A program made the translations under genes and the position numbers. Positions 52,686-62,438 of a stretch of DNA of 64,000 nucleotides are shown here, in pieces. The DNA is taken from assembly GCA_015061545.1 (NCBI GenBank), contig SUWJ01000002.1:62001-126000 (forward strand). Reading direction: 5' to 3'. The notes beneath the pieces are model-generated. The model ran no database searches. It was not told the origin of the DNA and was given only the letters and a program-made list of their open reading frames with translations. The DNA comes from Lentisphaerota bacterium (GTDB taxonomy: Bacteria; Verrucomicrobiota; Lentisphaeria; Victivallales; Victivallaceae). How positions within the stretch are numbered: the stretch's first letter is position 1; each line of letters starts with the position of its first letter.

Positions 52686-53660
52686 TCAATACCCCCCCTT
52701 GAAAGGGATCTTTTCCGGTTCAGGCAAATTCATCGCCCGATACCAAGTGCGGAAGTGGGTCTTGGCGATCCTGCCCAGCAGCTCCGGGTCGCGCTGCGCG
52801 ATTTCGTTGGCTGCCGCCTGAACATTGCTGCCCGCGCCCCGCGGCAGGGTCATACCTGCGGATTCCGAAAGTTTTGCCATCAAACGGATAAATCCTTCCC
52901 GCGCCAGAATACTTGCCGCTGCCACTGCCACATCGCTTTCCGCTTTGGTCTGCTGATCCAGCACGATTTGGCGGCCGCGGCTTTGCAGCGCGTTGCGGAT
53001 AAGCGATTCATTGCCGAATTTATCCGAAAGCATCCGCGGACATTCAGGAACTTTTATCAGCAGTTCTTCGATCACTTTGGCATGACCCCACGCCAGCAAT
53101 CTGTTCAGATTGCCGAAGCTGCCGTAAAGCCGGTTGTAAGCCTCGGGGCCGATGGCGACCACCGCAAACTTTCCGGCGGTGATATTGCGGATCTTCTGCG
53201 CAAGTTCCACGATTTTTTTATCCGATTTTATCAGCTTGCTGTCGCAAACACCTGCGGCGGCAAGCAATGGAGCGCTGCTGCCGTCCACATAGACTCCGCC
53301 GATGACCAGCGGCCCGAAGAAATCACCTTTGCCGCTTTCGTCCACTCCGCCGTGCGGCGCTGTATTATCTGCAGTAAGTTCAACTCCTGAAGCGCTGCTG
53401 CCGTAGCCGAACCCGACGCTGTGCAGCACTTCCGGCTCCAGAAAGTAGAGTACAAATTCTGCGGTATTGCCGCCTTGTACAGTCAGTTTGCCGCTGTTGT
53501 ATGCCGCCACACTTATCTTATTGCCCGCCGCCTTCCAATATCCGTAGGGCAGATCAGAAAACTCCCAGCCGTGATCCCGGCAGTAATTTTCCACCTGAAG
53601 CCGCTGAACATCATCGACCTTGCAGACAAAATTTTTGGGCAGAGCAGCTTCGTCAGCCAT
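52686..53660 (-). CDS. rnhC: ribonuclease HIII
   Basis: The 324-residue enzyme has the RNase HIII-specific N-terminal TBP-like domain (1-90) and the catalytic DESGKGDFFGP (Asp107, Glu108), then Asp in VAVAAASILARE context (AESDVAVAAASI). It degrades RNA in hybrids, including single ribonucleotides. The last bases abut holA, 1 bp apart. Confidence 0.93.
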   Translation of the reverse strand: MADEAALPKNFVCKVDDVQRLQVENYCRDHGWEFSDLPYGYWKAAGNKISVAAYNSGKLTVQGGNTAEFVLYFLEPEVLHSVGFGYGSSASGVELTADNTAPHGGVDESGKGDFFGPLVIGGVYVDGSSAPLLAAAGVCDSKLIKSDKKIVELAQKIRNITAGKFAVVAIGPEAYNRLYGSFGNLNRLLAWGHAKVIEELLIKVPECPRMLSDKFGNESLIRNALQSRGRQIVLDQQTKAESDVAVAAASILAREGFIRLMAKLSESAGMTLPRGAGSNVQAAANEIAQRDPELLGRIAKTHFRTWYRAMNLPEPEKIPFKGGY

Positions 53661-53662
53661 TT

Positions 53663-54763
53663 TCAGCGCACCTGTTTGAGATAGGCTTCGATAAATTCCT
53701 GAATATCGCCGTCCAATACTGCGGCAGTATTGCTGGTTTCCACTTCGGTACGCAGATCCTTGACCATCTGATAGGGCTGCAGAACGTAACTGCGGATCTG
53801 ATTGCCCCAGCCGTTGTCGGTTTTAATGCCGCGAATGGCATCTTCGGCGCTGCGGCGCTTTTCCATTTCCAGCTCATACAAGCGGGCTTTAAGCATATTC
53901 ATAGCCGTTGCGCGGTTCTTGTGCTGACTGCGTTCGTTCTGGCAGCAGACCACGGTACCGGTGGGAATGTGGGTAATACGCACCGCGCTGTCGGTGGTGT
54001 TGACGTGCTGACCGCCCGCCCCGCTGGAGCGGTAGGTATCCACCCGCAGATCTTTTTCTTCGATTTCCACATTGATATCTTCGGAAATTTCGGGAATCAG
54101 ATCCACCGACGAAAAACTCGTATGCCGCCGCGCATTGCTGTCGAAGGGCGAGATCCGCACCAGACGGTGAACTCCACGCTCGGCCTTCAAATAGCCGTAA
54201 GCAAATTCGCCTGTGACTTTGAGCGTAACACTCTTGATCCCCGCTTCGTCCCCCGGCTGCAGATCCAGCACTTCATCTTTCCAGCCGCAGCGTTCAAAAT
54301 AGCGCCGATACATACGCATAAGGATCGAAGCCCAGTCGCAGGACTCCGTACCGCCCGCCCCGGCGTGGATGCTGAAATACGCGTTGTTGTGATCCAGTTC
54401 GCCGGAAAGAAAACTGACCATTTCCAGCGAATCCAGCGCCTTGCTCAATTCCCGCACAAAGTCCGATACTTCCTGCAGCATGGCTTCGTCTTCCCCCGCC
54501 AACTCGATAAGTTCGTCCAGATCGCCGGCTTCTTTAAGCACTTTTTCGTAAGGTTCGATCACGTTTTTAGCTGCGCTCAATGCCGCCACCGTTGCCTGTG
54601 CATCCTCTTTATGATCCCAGAAATCAGGTGCCGCCATCTTTTCGTTCAGCGCCGCCATCTCCTCGCGCCGATCCTCTATTTTAAGAAATTCGCCCAGATG
54701 CTCCACCCGTTCAGCCGAAGCTGCGGCAAAAGCACGCAATTCATCAATCGTCATGGCTGCCAT
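53663..54763 (-). CDS. prfB: peptide chain release factor 2
   Basis: RF2, reading UGA and UAA: the specificity motif SPF (205-207) and catalytic GGQ (250-252) are intact over 366 residues. The CTTTGA frameshift site that controls prfB in many bacteria is absent; the frame is continuous around codons 20-35. GGAG precedes the ATG at 54763. It starts an apparent chain with rnhC and holA. Confidence 0.95.
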   Translation of the reverse strand: MAAMTIDELRAFAAASAERVEHLGEFLKIEDRREEMAALNEKMAAPDFWDHKEDAQATVAALSAAKNVIEPYEKVLKEAGDLDELIELAGEDEAMLQEVSDFVRELSKALDSLEMVSFLSGELDHNNAYFSIHAGAGGTESCDWASILMRMYRRYFERCGWKDEVLDLQPGDEAGIKSVTLKVTGEFAYGYLKAERGVHRLVRISPFDSNARRHTSFSSVDLIPEISEDINVEIEEKDLRVDTYRSSGAGGQHVNTTDSAVRITHIPTGTVVCCQNERSQHKNRATAMNMLKARLYELEMEKRRSAEDAIRGIKTDNGWGNQIRSYVLQPYQMVKDLRTEVETSNTAAVLDGDIQEFIEAYLKQVR

Positions 54764-54808
54764 TATCTATTCTCCAAACCTGTAAGTTAAAATTTCACCG
54801 TATCAAAA

Positions 54809-55948
54809 TCAAATATAGACCCGTTCCACCCGCGACCCCAACGCACACAATATATCGTGTATATGAGTATTCTTGCCCTGCGCGTATTCGGATATTTCGA
54901 TCTTTTCATCACCATCGCTGCCCCAGAGTGTTACCGGTGTACCCCATTGTATCACCCCGGGAGCATTGCTGACATCGACCATCGTATAATCCATGGAGAT
55001 CCGCCCCAGGATCGGACAGCTGCAGCCGTTTATCAGCACTCTGCCCTGATTGGAGAGCGCCAGCGGCAGACCGTCGGCGTAACCTGCGCAGATCGTTGCC
55101 ACGCAACTGTTTTTCTGCAATTTGACCGTCCGGTTATAACCGACTGTAAAGCCTTTGGGCAGCTCCCGCACTGCGCCGACAACGGTGGTCAGCCGCAGCG
55201 AGTTCTGCAATTTGATATCCTCTTCCGCCGGATTGCGGCAGACTCCGTACCAGCAAAGCCCCAGCCGCACCAGATTGAACGGCTCCTGACTGCTGGGCCG
55301 CTGACATAAGATCCCGTCCGACGCGGCAATGTGCCGATAGGCAAAGTCGATGCCTGACTCTTTGAGTCGGCAATACTGCTGCTTGAACATATCTATCTGC
55401 GCCATCGTGCCGGCTTCGCGGGGAACTCCTGCGCAGGGAAAATGGGAATACAACCCTTCAAGGATCAGATTGTCCAGTCGGGCAATGGAACATATTTCTT
55501 CAAAATAATTGCCCGCCAGCCAGCCGAATCTGCCCATGCCGGTATCCAGAATCAAATGAACCCGCACCTGTTTTTGCTGTCGCACCGCTTCGCGGCTGAT
55601 CGCCTGCGCCATGGCCGGACCGTTCACCGGCAGCACCAGATCGTTAGCCACCGCCGCGGGCAATTCATCGGGAGTAACCACCCCCAGGATCTGCACCGGC
55701 AATGCCGAGTCGATCGCTTTCTGCATTGCCAGCGCCTCTTTAAGATCGGCAACGCCGATACGCGATGCGCCAGCCTTGAGTGCCACCTTGCCGATAACAT
55801 CGGCACCCGTGCCGTAGGCATTGGCTTTGAGTACACTCAGGATTCGGCAATCGCCGACCCGTTTCTGCACCGCCTGAAAATTGGCAATCAATTTTGCGGT
55901 GTCGATTTCCAGCTTTACCCGACTTGAAATATTTCCGCCCGACAACAT
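54809..55948 (-). CDS. alr: alanine racemase
   Basis: A PLP enzyme of 379 residues giving D-Ala for the cell wall (and for the Ddl of the MurB-Ddl fusion). The PLP lysine is Lys42 in VLKANAYG; the catalytic tyrosine is in CAGYADGLPLALSN; the C-terminal region GRISMDYTMVDV is typical. GGAG sits 9 bp before the ATG. It is 25 bp downstream of the RNase Y gene. Confidence 0.94.
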   Translation of the reverse strand: MLSGGNISSRVKLEIDTAKLIANFQAVQKRVGDCRILSVLKANAYGTGADVIGKVALKAGASRIGVADLKEALAMQKAIDSALPVQILGVVTPDELPAAVANDLVLPVNGPAMAQAISREAVRQQKQVRVHLILDTGMGRFGWLAGNYFEEICSIARLDNLILEGLYSHFPCAGVPREAGTMAQIDMFKQQYCRLKESGIDFAYRHIAASDGILCQRPSSQEPFNLVRLGLCWYGVCRNPAEEDIKLQNSLRLTTVVGAVRELPKGFTVGYNRTVKLQKNSCVATICAGYADGLPLALSNQGRVLINGCSCPILGRISMDYTMVDVSNAPGVIQWGTPVTLWGSDGDEKIEISEYAQGKNTHIHDILCALGSRVERVYI

Positions 55949-55973
55949 AGTACGCGCTCCGTTCGCAGGTGAT

Positions 55974-57518
55974 TTACTTGGCGTATTCCACCGAGCGGGT
56001 TTCGCGGATAATGGTAACTTTGATCTGCCCGGGATAGTTCATCTCGTGTTCGATCTTCTGGCAGATATCCCGCGCCAGCATTTGCGCTTCGCCTTCGGAA
56101 ACCTTTTCGGGACTGACGATCACGCGCACTTCCCGACCCGCCTGCAATGCAAAGCAGGATTCCACCCCCGCAAACTCGTGGGCGATCGTTTCCAGCTGCT
56201 CCAGCCGTTTGAGATAAAGTTCAGTAGTTTCGCTGCGGGCACCCGGGCGCGAAGCCGACAGAGTATCGCAGGCGTTGATCAGCACATCGTAAAGCGACGC
56301 AGGTTCCACTTCCGCATGGTGGGCGGCAACCGCCTGAACCACATCTTTGGGTTCGTTGTGCTTGCGCAGGATATCCGCCCCGATGGCAGCGTGTGACCCT
56401 TCAACTTCGTGGTCAACTGCCTTGCCGATATCGTGGAAAAGACCGATGCGCCGCGCCTTGCTTTCGTCCAGCCCCAGTTCGGCGGCGATCACCCCCATAA
56501 AGTACGCCGTTTCCAGCGAGTGCTGCAGCACGTTCTGCGAAAAGCTGTAGCGGTATTTCAACCGGCCCAGCAGTTTGATCAGCTGCGGCGCGACCCCCGT
56601 CAGACCGGTTTCCAGCACGGCGCGTTCACCTGCACTGTAAGCATCTTCTTCCACCTCGCGGGTGATCTTGGCAGTAAGTTCTTCCACCCGGGTAGGATGG
56701 ATTCTGCCGTCGGAAATCAACCGTTCCATAAGCTGACGCGCCACCTCTTTGCGGATGGGGTCAAAGCAGGAGATCACCACCGCTTCGGGCGTATCGTCAA
56801 TCAGAATATTCACCCCTGTAGCGGCTTCCAGCGCACGGATATTGCGCCCTTCGCGGCCGATAATGCGCCCCTTCATTTCGTCGTTGGGCAGCGGGATCGT
56901 GGCGGTGGTGCGTTCGTATGTGCAGTCAGAAGCATAGCGCTGAATGGCGTAAGTCAGGATGCGGTTCGCCTCTTTTTCGGAGCGTTCCTTGGCTTCGTCC
57001 AGCATATTGCGCACCAGCAAACCTGATTCGTTGCGCACTTCGTTCTTGAGTTTTTCCAGCAATATTTCCCGCGCTTCATCGCGGCCCATGCCTGCCACCC
57101 GTTCCAGCTCGTCGATCTGGCGGGAAATATTGGCAGCAAGTTCCTGCTCGCGGTTGCTCAAACGCTCCCGCAGCAGCGTGATTTCTCTGGATTGTTTATC
57201 CAGCTCTTTAGCCTGTTCTTCCAAACCCGCAGCGCGCTTATCCAGCGACTCTTCCCGCTGGGCAAGACGTTTTTCCTGACCGGTCTGTTCCTTGCGGCGC
57301 TCTTTAAGCTCCTGCTCGGCTTCTTCGCGCATTTTCAGGATCTCAGCACGGGCGGTCACTTTGGCTTCGCGCTGAATGTGCTCGGCTTCGCGCTGAGCTT
57401 CGTTTTTTACCTTGTCGGCAACCTTCATTGCCGACTGCTTCATGGCGCTTTGAATAACAAACGCGACCACAGCACCAACAGCGACGCCTCCGGCGCCAAT
57501 CAGAATCGGTGTAAGCAT
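55974..57518 (-). CDS. rny: ribonuclease Y
   Basis: The 514-residue endoribonuclease has an N-terminal membrane helix (1-25), a long coiled coil (30-200), a KH RNA-binding domain with GREGRNIRALE (about 225-235) and a HD domain with FHDIGKAVDHE plus the upstream HSLETA. It cleaves single-stranded mRNA at the membrane. Its likely partner RicT is encoded at 23209-24291. Confidence 0.95.
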   Translation of the reverse strand: MLTPILIGAGGVAVGAVVAFVIQSAMKQSAMKVADKVKNEAQREAEHIQREAKVTARAEILKMREEAEQELKERRKEQTGQEKRLAQREESLDKRAAGLEEQAKELDKQSREITLLRERLSNREQELAANISRQIDELERVAGMGRDEAREILLEKLKNEVRNESGLLVRNMLDEAKERSEKEANRILTYAIQRYASDCTYERTTATIPLPNDEMKGRIIGREGRNIRALEAATGVNILIDDTPEAVVISCFDPIRKEVARQLMERLISDGRIHPTRVEELTAKITREVEEDAYSAGERAVLETGLTGVAPQLIKLLGRLKYRYSFSQNVLQHSLETAYFMGVIAAELGLDESKARRIGLFHDIGKAVDHEVEGSHAAIGADILRKHNEPKDVVQAVAAHHAEVEPASLYDVLINACDTLSASRPGARSETTELYLKRLEQLETIAHEFAGVESCFALQAGREVRVIVSPEKVSEGEAQMLARDICQKIEHEMNYPGQIKVTIIRETRSVEYAK

Positions 57519-57559
57519 TTTTTTCCAATCACTTTCTTTTGTTTTCGATTACTCCGCAC

Positions 57560-57588
57560 TATAATTGTCAGAACCTTCTTCCTGTCAA
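57560..57588 (-). promoter_or_regulatory. promoter for rny-alr
   Basis: On the minus strand TTGACA and ATTATA are 17 bp apart; TATAGT at 19 bp is an alternative -10. The site lies 40-70 bp upstream of the rny start. Confidence 0.5.
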
Positions 57589-57603
57589 GATCTTGCGGAA
57601 AAA

Positions 57604-58179
57604 TTAAAATTTATATAGCTTTTCTTCAGTAACTGCCATTGTCAAAGTTTGATCGTGTTCTGAGCAAGGCAGAAGCACGCTGCTGTATTGACATTGGTAG
57701 AAAACTCCTATCCTGCAGCCGGGAGCATCTTCCAGCATACGGTCATAAAAACCGCCGCCGCGCCCCAGCCGGGTACCGCAACTGTCAAACGCCACCCCGG
57801 GCATCAGCCACAACGTATCTTCGGGGGGCAAAGCGTCAGGCAGCTCAGCTTGCGGTTCGAGTAAATTATATTTGCCTGTACACATATCGCGCTGAAAATC
57901 CCGAATCATTTTCAGCTTGTAAATCTTTTTTTCTGCATCATAAAACGGCAGCGCAACCGGTTTGTTGTGCCGCAGCGCAAAGTCGATCACGCCCCGCAGA
58001 TTCACCTCGTAATCATCGGCAGCGTAAGCTGCGATCATTCCGGCAGCGGCAAATTCCTCCAGCGCCACGATCCGGTTGGCAATTGCCCCCGACAGCACCA
58101 TACGTTCCATTGCGCTCAAAAACATCCGCTTTTGAATGAACTCTTTACGCAGCAGCTTTTTGGCTTCAGCGTGATCCAT
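57604..58179 (-). CDS. 5-formyltetrahydrofolate cyclo-ligase
   Basis: A 191-residue ATP-dependent enzyme converting 5-formyl-THF to 5,10-methenyl-THF. The nucleotide-binding signature GVAFDSCGTRLGRGGGFYD (about 126-144) is intact. Start 58179 is chosen over 58230 because AGGAGGTG lies just upstream and the longer form would extend into rarA. It overlaps the rarA stop by 14 bp. Confidence 0.9.
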   Translation of the reverse strand: MDHAEAKKLLRKEFIQKRMFLSAMERMVLSGAIANRIVALEEFAAAGMIAAYAADDYEVNLRGVIDFALRHNKPVALPFYDAEKKIYKLKMIRDFQRDMCTGKYNLLEPQAELPDALPPEDTLWLMPGVAFDSCGTRLGRGGGFYDRMLEDAPGCRIGVFYQCQYSSVLLPCSEHDQTLTMAVTEEKLYKF

Positions 58180-59545
58180 TTTCACCTCCTGCAGCAGCTT
58201 TTTCCGCTGCTGCGCGGCGCAATTCGGCAAAGTAATCGAGCCGCTCCTTGATCTTGGCTTCGTACCCGGCGCCTGCCACCTGATAATATTTTTTGGGGAC
58301 GCTCAAATAATCCTGCACCGCAAAACCGCCCACCGCGTGCGGATAGACATAATCTTTGCCGTGATTGTTGGCTTTGCCACCTGCCGAATGAGGATCGCGC
58401 AACGCATACGGAATCGGCTGCACCCGATTTTTCTGCACATCTTCCAGCGCCTCGTTGATCGCCATATAAGCTGCGTTGCTCTTGGGTGCTGTTGCCAGAT
58501 AGGTTGCCGCCTGCGCCAGAATGATCCGCGCCTCGGGCATCCCGATAAGATCCACCGCCTGCATTGCCGAAGTTGCCAATGTTATGGCTCTGGGATCGGC
58601 ATTGCCGATATCTTCGCTGGCAAGAATCACCATCCGCCGTGCAATAAAGCGGATATCTTCGCCGGCATGGAGCATCTTGGCAAGGTAATATACTGCCGCA
58701 TCGGGGTCGCTGCCGCGCATACTCTTTATGAATGCGCTGGCGGTGTCGTAATGGGCATCGTCGTCGTAATTGAGTACCTTTTTCTGCACCGATTCTTCCG
58801 CCACAGCCAGATCCACATGGATCACGCCATCTTCTGCCACAGGTGTGGAAAGCACCGCCATTTCCAGCGCATTGAGCGAGCGGCGGCCGTCGCCTTCGCA
58901 AACTTCCGCAAAAAACTCCATTGCTTCGGGAGCAAGTTCAACCTTGAGTTTTCCGAAACCGCGTTCATCGGTCAGCGCATTGGTCAGCAGTTTTTTGATA
59001 TCCTCTCTGGCCAACGGTTCCAGCTGAAAGTTCAGCGAACGGCTCATCAAAGCATTGACCACATAAAAAGTCGGATTGAAAGTCGTTGCCCCGATCAATC
59101 TGACCACCCCCGACTCCACATCGGGCAGCAGCGAATCCTGCTGGGCGCGGTTGAAGCGGTGGATTTCGTCCACAAACAATATTGTGCGCCGCCGGGCATT
59201 GCTGCGCCGTTCTTTTGCCATAACGATTTCGCGGCGGATATCTGCCACCGTGCTGGTAACGCCCGACAGGCGGACAAACGCCGCATCGGTAGTATTGGCA
59301 ATAAGTTCTGCCAGACTGGTTTTGCCCACCCCGGGAGGGCCGGAAAGAATGATTGAACTGAAATTATCTGCATCAATGGCACGGCGCAGCAGCTTGCCGG
59401 GAGCCAGAATATGACTCTGCCCGCAATACTCCTCCAGCGTGCGCGGCCGCATCCTTGCCGCCAGCGGCATCCGTTCGGCGCCGAAACGCCCTTCCGCCGA
59501 CGGCTCCGCAGCCGGATTGCCGAAATTGAACTCCAGTTCGTTCAT
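58166..59545 (-). CDS. rarA: replication-associated recombination protein RarA (MgsA)
   Basis: A AAA+ ATPase of 459 residues: Walker A GPPGVGKTS, Walker B FVDEIHRF, sensor arginine in the MSRSLNF segment, and the C-terminal tetramerisation region ending SVPKKYYQVAGAGYEAK. It binds SSB and stalled forks. The start at 59545 lacks a strong ribosome site, but extension upstream is not supported by the family length. Confidence 0.93.
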   Translation of the reverse strand: MNELEFNFGNPAAEPSAEGRFGAERMPLAARMRPRTLEEYCGQSHILAPGKLLRRAIDADNFSSIILSGPPGVGKTSLAELIANTTDAAFVRLSGVTSTVADIRREIVMAKERRSNARRRTILFVDEIHRFNRAQQDSLLPDVESGVVRLIGATTFNPTFYVVNALMSRSLNFQLEPLAREDIKKLLTNALTDERGFGKLKVELAPEAMEFFAEVCEGDGRRSLNALEMAVLSTPVAEDGVIHVDLAVAEESVQKKVLNYDDDAHYDTASAFIKSMRGSDPDAAVYYLAKMLHAGEDIRFIARRMVILASEDIGNADPRAITLATSAMQAVDLIGMPEARIILAQAATYLATAPKSNAAYMAINEALEDVQKNRVQPIPYALRDPHSAGGKANNHGKDYVYPHAVGGFAVQDYLSVPKKYYQVAGAGYEAKIKERLDYFAELRRAAAEKAAAGGENGSR

Positions 59546-60235
59546 TAAAAAACATCCAATCTGTACAAAAAAATCCCTGAACAGACCGTCTGTAACAGTA
59601 GGAAAGCCCCCCGCAAATGAAGAAAAGCCGTGCAAATGGCTGTTTGCCGACGCCTGTAGTTTTTTCGCCGAAACAGAACTGCTGCTCTGCTGAAAATACC
59701 CTGTTTTCGGCACAGGCAATCGGTAAACCGAGCAAAATGAATGTTGCTGCCGCAGCAGCCGCACCTGATAAAATCTGCTGTCTTTCAAACCTTTTCAGCG
59801 CGGTACTGTGCAACTTGAATATACGTTGCAGCCTGCCGTTGTTATCCAGCGGCAGCTCCAACATGGTCAACTTCACCGAAACTATCGCTTATTCAACGTC
59901 TTATGTTTCGGCATCATCGCTGCTGCATCATACAGCAGCCTGCAAAAACTTCACTTCGCCCGCATCGCACATCGGCAAATTTCATCAGCCGGAACGCTCC
60001 TGCGGTCTGTACTATATAATCCGGAAATGAACCCGCCCGAAAGCACGCTCACCCGGTCTTGTGGTAATATAACGCAGAATTAACAGTTTAACAACTTTTT
60101 TAATAATATTTTTCTGTTTTTTTGAAAGGTTCTCAACTTTTGCCGGATAAATCACCCGAAGTCATTGCAAATATTCTGTTTGCGGTGTACCTTAATTGGT
60201 GCAAAAAAATTCTCTGAATAAGTTGAAGGTTGTTT
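59546..60235. other. 690-bp stretch without a confirmed gene
   Basis: Before rlmH, open frames on both strands (for example an unsupported minus-strand frame from about 59864 with GGTGAAG before an ATG, LPLDNNGRLQRIFKL) have no recognisable family; the minus one would overlap rarA by about 170 bp in another frame. The rlmH leader, with only a weak promoter-like TTGCAA near 60168, occupies the end. No RNA gene seen. Confidence 0.35.
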
Positions 60236-60667
60236 ATGTTGCTCAAAATCATTGCGGTCGGACGGGTCAAAGACCCTCATTATCAAGCCAAGATCAACGA
60301 ATTTATGCAGCGACTCAATGCGTTCGGCAAAGTGGAAGTTGTTGAACTGAAAGATGACAGCGTGGAAAAAGAGTCTGCCGCCATCCTGAAAGCGCTGGAA
60401 AATGACCGTTCCTGGGTGGTTGTGCTGGACGAACGGGGCGAAAATATCACTTCGGTCGAATGGGCGGAAAAAATCCAAAAGTGCCAAAGCAGGATCGTGC
60501 TGGTGATCGGCGGTGCCTTCGGCTTTAACGATGCGGTCCGTCAGCGGGCAGATTATCTGCTGGCGCTCTCCAAATTCACCGTTACTCACGAAATGGCACG
60601 GCTGATGCTGACCGAACAGCTCTACCGTGCGTGTACGATCATTGCCGGTAAAAAATATCATCATTGA
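60236..60667 (+). CDS. rlmH: 23S rRNA pseudouridine-1915 N3-methyltransferase RlmH
   Basis: A SPOUT methyltransferase of 143 residues: GRVKDPHYQ, WVVVLDERGENITS, the knot segment LVIGGAFGFNDAVRQRAD, and the C-terminal FTVTHEMARLMLTEQLYRA. It modifies helix 69 of assembled ribosomes. ATG 60236 has AAGG 7 bp before it. It converges with the epimerase gene. Confidence 0.94.
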   Translation: MLLKIIAVGRVKDPHYQAKINEFMQRLNAFGKVEVVELKDDSVEKESAAILKALENDRSWVVVLDERGENITSVEWAEKIQKCQSRIVLVIGGAFGFNDAVRQRADYLLALSKFTVTHEMARLMLTEQLYRACTIIAGKKYHH

Positions 60668-60720
60668 TATAATTTACGGCAAATCCTGACTGTTTTCAGA
60701 TAATCCCCCCCCGCAGAACC

Positions 60721-61689
60721 TTATCGCCCGGCACTGCAGCAGAAATCGTAATCGCTTTTCAGCAATCCGTCAAAGTATTCGATCGTCTTGCGCAAACCCT
60801 CTTCCAGCGGCGTGACCGGTTCCCAATCCAGCAATTTTCTGGCAAGGGTGATATCCGGCTTGCGCTGTTTGGGGTCGTCCGCAGGCAGGTCGCAGCAGAT
60901 TATCCTGCTGTTGGAATTAGTCAGTTTGATCGTCAGTTCCGCCAGCTCGCGGATCGTAAACTCCTGCGGCATACCCAGATTTACCGGCCCGGTGATTTCA
61001 TCGGCGGTCGCCATCATCCGCACCATGCCTTCGAGCAGATCATCCCGATAGCAGAAGCTGCGGGTCTGGCTGCCGTCGCCGTAAAGCGTAATATCTTTAT
61101 TCTGCAATGCCTGCAAAATAAAATTGCTGACCACCCGACCATCGTGCGGATGCATATTCGGCCCGTAAGTGTTGAAAATGCGCACGATCTTGACCGGCAG
61201 ACCGCATTGCATATTATAGCACGAAAAAAGGGTTTCGGCGCAGCGTTTGCCCTCGTCGTAGCAGCTTCGTATGCCGATGGGATTAACGTTTCCCCAGTAG
61301 GATTCATTCTGCGGATGAACCGCCGGGTCGCCGTAGACCTCGCTGGTGGAAGACTGCAATATTCTGGCGCGCAGCCGCTTGGCAAGTCCCAGCATATTGA
61401 TCGCTCCATGCACGCAAGTTTTGACGGTTTGCACCGGGTCGCGCTGGTAATGGATAGGCGAGGCAGGACAGGCAAGATTATATATTTCGTCGCACTCGAT
61501 ATACAGCGGAAAAGTCACATCGTGGCGGATAAGTTCAAATCGGTGATTATCCAGCAACGGATAAATATTGCGTTTGCTGCCGGTGAAAAAATTATCTGCA
61601 CAAATAACTTCGTTCCCTGCATCCAGCAGCTTTGCGCACAATGCGCTGCCCAGAAATCCGCCGCCGCCTGTAACCAGAATCCTTTTCAT
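60721..61689 (-). CDS. NAD-dependent UDP-glucuronate decarboxylase-type epimerase
   Basis: An extended SDR enzyme of 322 residues: GGGGFLG NAD-binding (8-14), [10 protein letters not shown] (catalytic Thr/Ser region) and the YDEGKR with Tyr-x-x-x-Lys. The sequence [22 protein letters not shown] and the overall length fit UDP-xylose synthase, which makes UDP-xylose from UDP-glucuronate, rather than UDP-glucose 4-epimerase. A promoter lies about 110 bp upstream. Confidence 0.88.
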   Translation of the reverse strand: MKRILVTGGGGFLGSALCAKLLDAGNEVICADNFFTGSKRNIYPLLDNHRFELIRHDVTFPLYIECDEIYNLACPASPIHYQRDPVQTVKTCVHGAINMLGLAKRLRARILQSSTSEVYGDPAVHPQNESYWGNVNPIGIRSCYDEGKRCAETLFSCYNMQCGLPVKIVRIFNTYGPNMHPHDGRVVSNFILQALQNKDITLYGDGSQTRSFCYRDDLLEGMVRMMATADEITGPVNLGMPQEFTIRELAELTIKLTNSNSRIICCDLPADDPKQRKPDITLARKLLDWEPVTPLEEGLRKTIEYFDGLLKSDYDFCCSAGR

Positions 61690-61798
61690 AAACCTGCTCT
61701 CGATATATATGGTTTGCTCTTCTTATAAACTGTGAATAATGTTCCGATTCAATAAAGCTGATTATTTTTCACAAAAATCGGGACATTATCCAAAAATT

Positions 61799-61827
61799 AA
61801 CATAGCACCAAACAATTTAATTGTCAA
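61799..61827 (-). promoter_or_regulatory. promoter for UDP-glucuronate decarboxylase-type gene
   Basis: On the minus strand TTGACA (complement of 61822-61827) and TATGTT (complement of 61799-61804) have a 17-bp spacer. The leader would be about 100 nt. Confidence 0.65.
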
Positions 61828-61943
61828 GCCCCAATCAATTTTTTGAAAAGCTCTGCTCACAATAACGGGCGATACTTGAGGAGCGGGAAAAAGACCTCTC
61901 GCCGGATCAGCGCTTCCCCGCCGAACCGTTTTGCAGCGGCCCA

Positions 61944-62432
61944 TTACAGATTGCGGTCACCGCGCATGGCGCGGCGGGCGTCCATATCGTCCTGACGCGA
62001 GCGCAATGTTTCGCGCTTATCTTCGTGAGTTTTGCCTTTGCACAGCGCCACCGCCACTTTGATAAGTCCGTGTTTGAGGTACATACGCAGCGGCACGATG
62101 GTGCAGCCCTTTTCCTTGACCTGGATCGAGAGTTTCAGCAGTTCTTTCCGATGCAGCAGCAAGCGGCGCTTGCGGCGGGTATCGTGATTGAAACGGTTGC
62201 CGTGATCGTATCCTGCAATATGGGCGTTGACCAGAAATGCGCTGCCCTGAATAAAATCCACATACGCTTCGGAGAGGGTAACGGTTTTATCCCGACAGCT
62301 TTTGACCTCGGTTCCGGTCAGCAGAATACCCGCCTCGTATTGCTCCAGCACAATATAATCGTGCAGCGCCTTGCAGTTATTGGTCAGCTGACCGTCGTGG
62401 GAGTCAGCATTTTTTTTCTTGCCGTCTGCCAT
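61944..62432 (-). CDS. smpB: SsrA-binding protein SmpB
   Basis: A 162-residue SmpB: DYIVLEQYEAGILLTGTEVK core, then a basic C-terminal tail (KRETLRSRQDDMDARRAMR) that enters the decoding centre in trans-translation. It follows dnaJ by 6 bp. The tmRNA gene was not found in the adjacent 254 bp (61690-61943). Confidence 0.95.
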   Translation of the reverse strand: MADGKKKNADSHDGQLTNNCKALHDYIVLEQYEAGILLTGTEVKSCRDKTVTLSEAYVDFIQGSAFLVNAHIAGYDHGNRFNHDTRRKRRLLLHRKELLKLSIQVKEKGCTIVPLRMYLKHGLIKVAVALCKGKTHEDKRETLRSRQDDMDARRAMRGDRNL

Positions 62433-62438
62433 ACCAAA

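Noticed and set aside
53663-54763. Programmed +1 frameshift in prfB
   Set aside because: No CTTTGA or SD-like AGGGGG in codons 15-35; the frame is continuous.
57519-57603. 6S RNA near the 5-formyl-THF cyclo-ligase gene, as in some proteobacteria
   Set aside because: The gap is only 85 bp and holds the rny promoter; no long central-bubble hairpin fits.
59373-59876. 167-codon minus-strand frame overlapping rarA
   Set aside because: It would overlap rarA by about 170 bp in a different frame and shows no family; kept only as an uncertain remark on the gap.
61690-61943. tmRNA gene next to smpB
   Set aside because: No Ala-tRNA-like ends, tag-reading frame or CCA seen in the 254-bp gap; it instead holds the promoter of the downstream epimerase gene.
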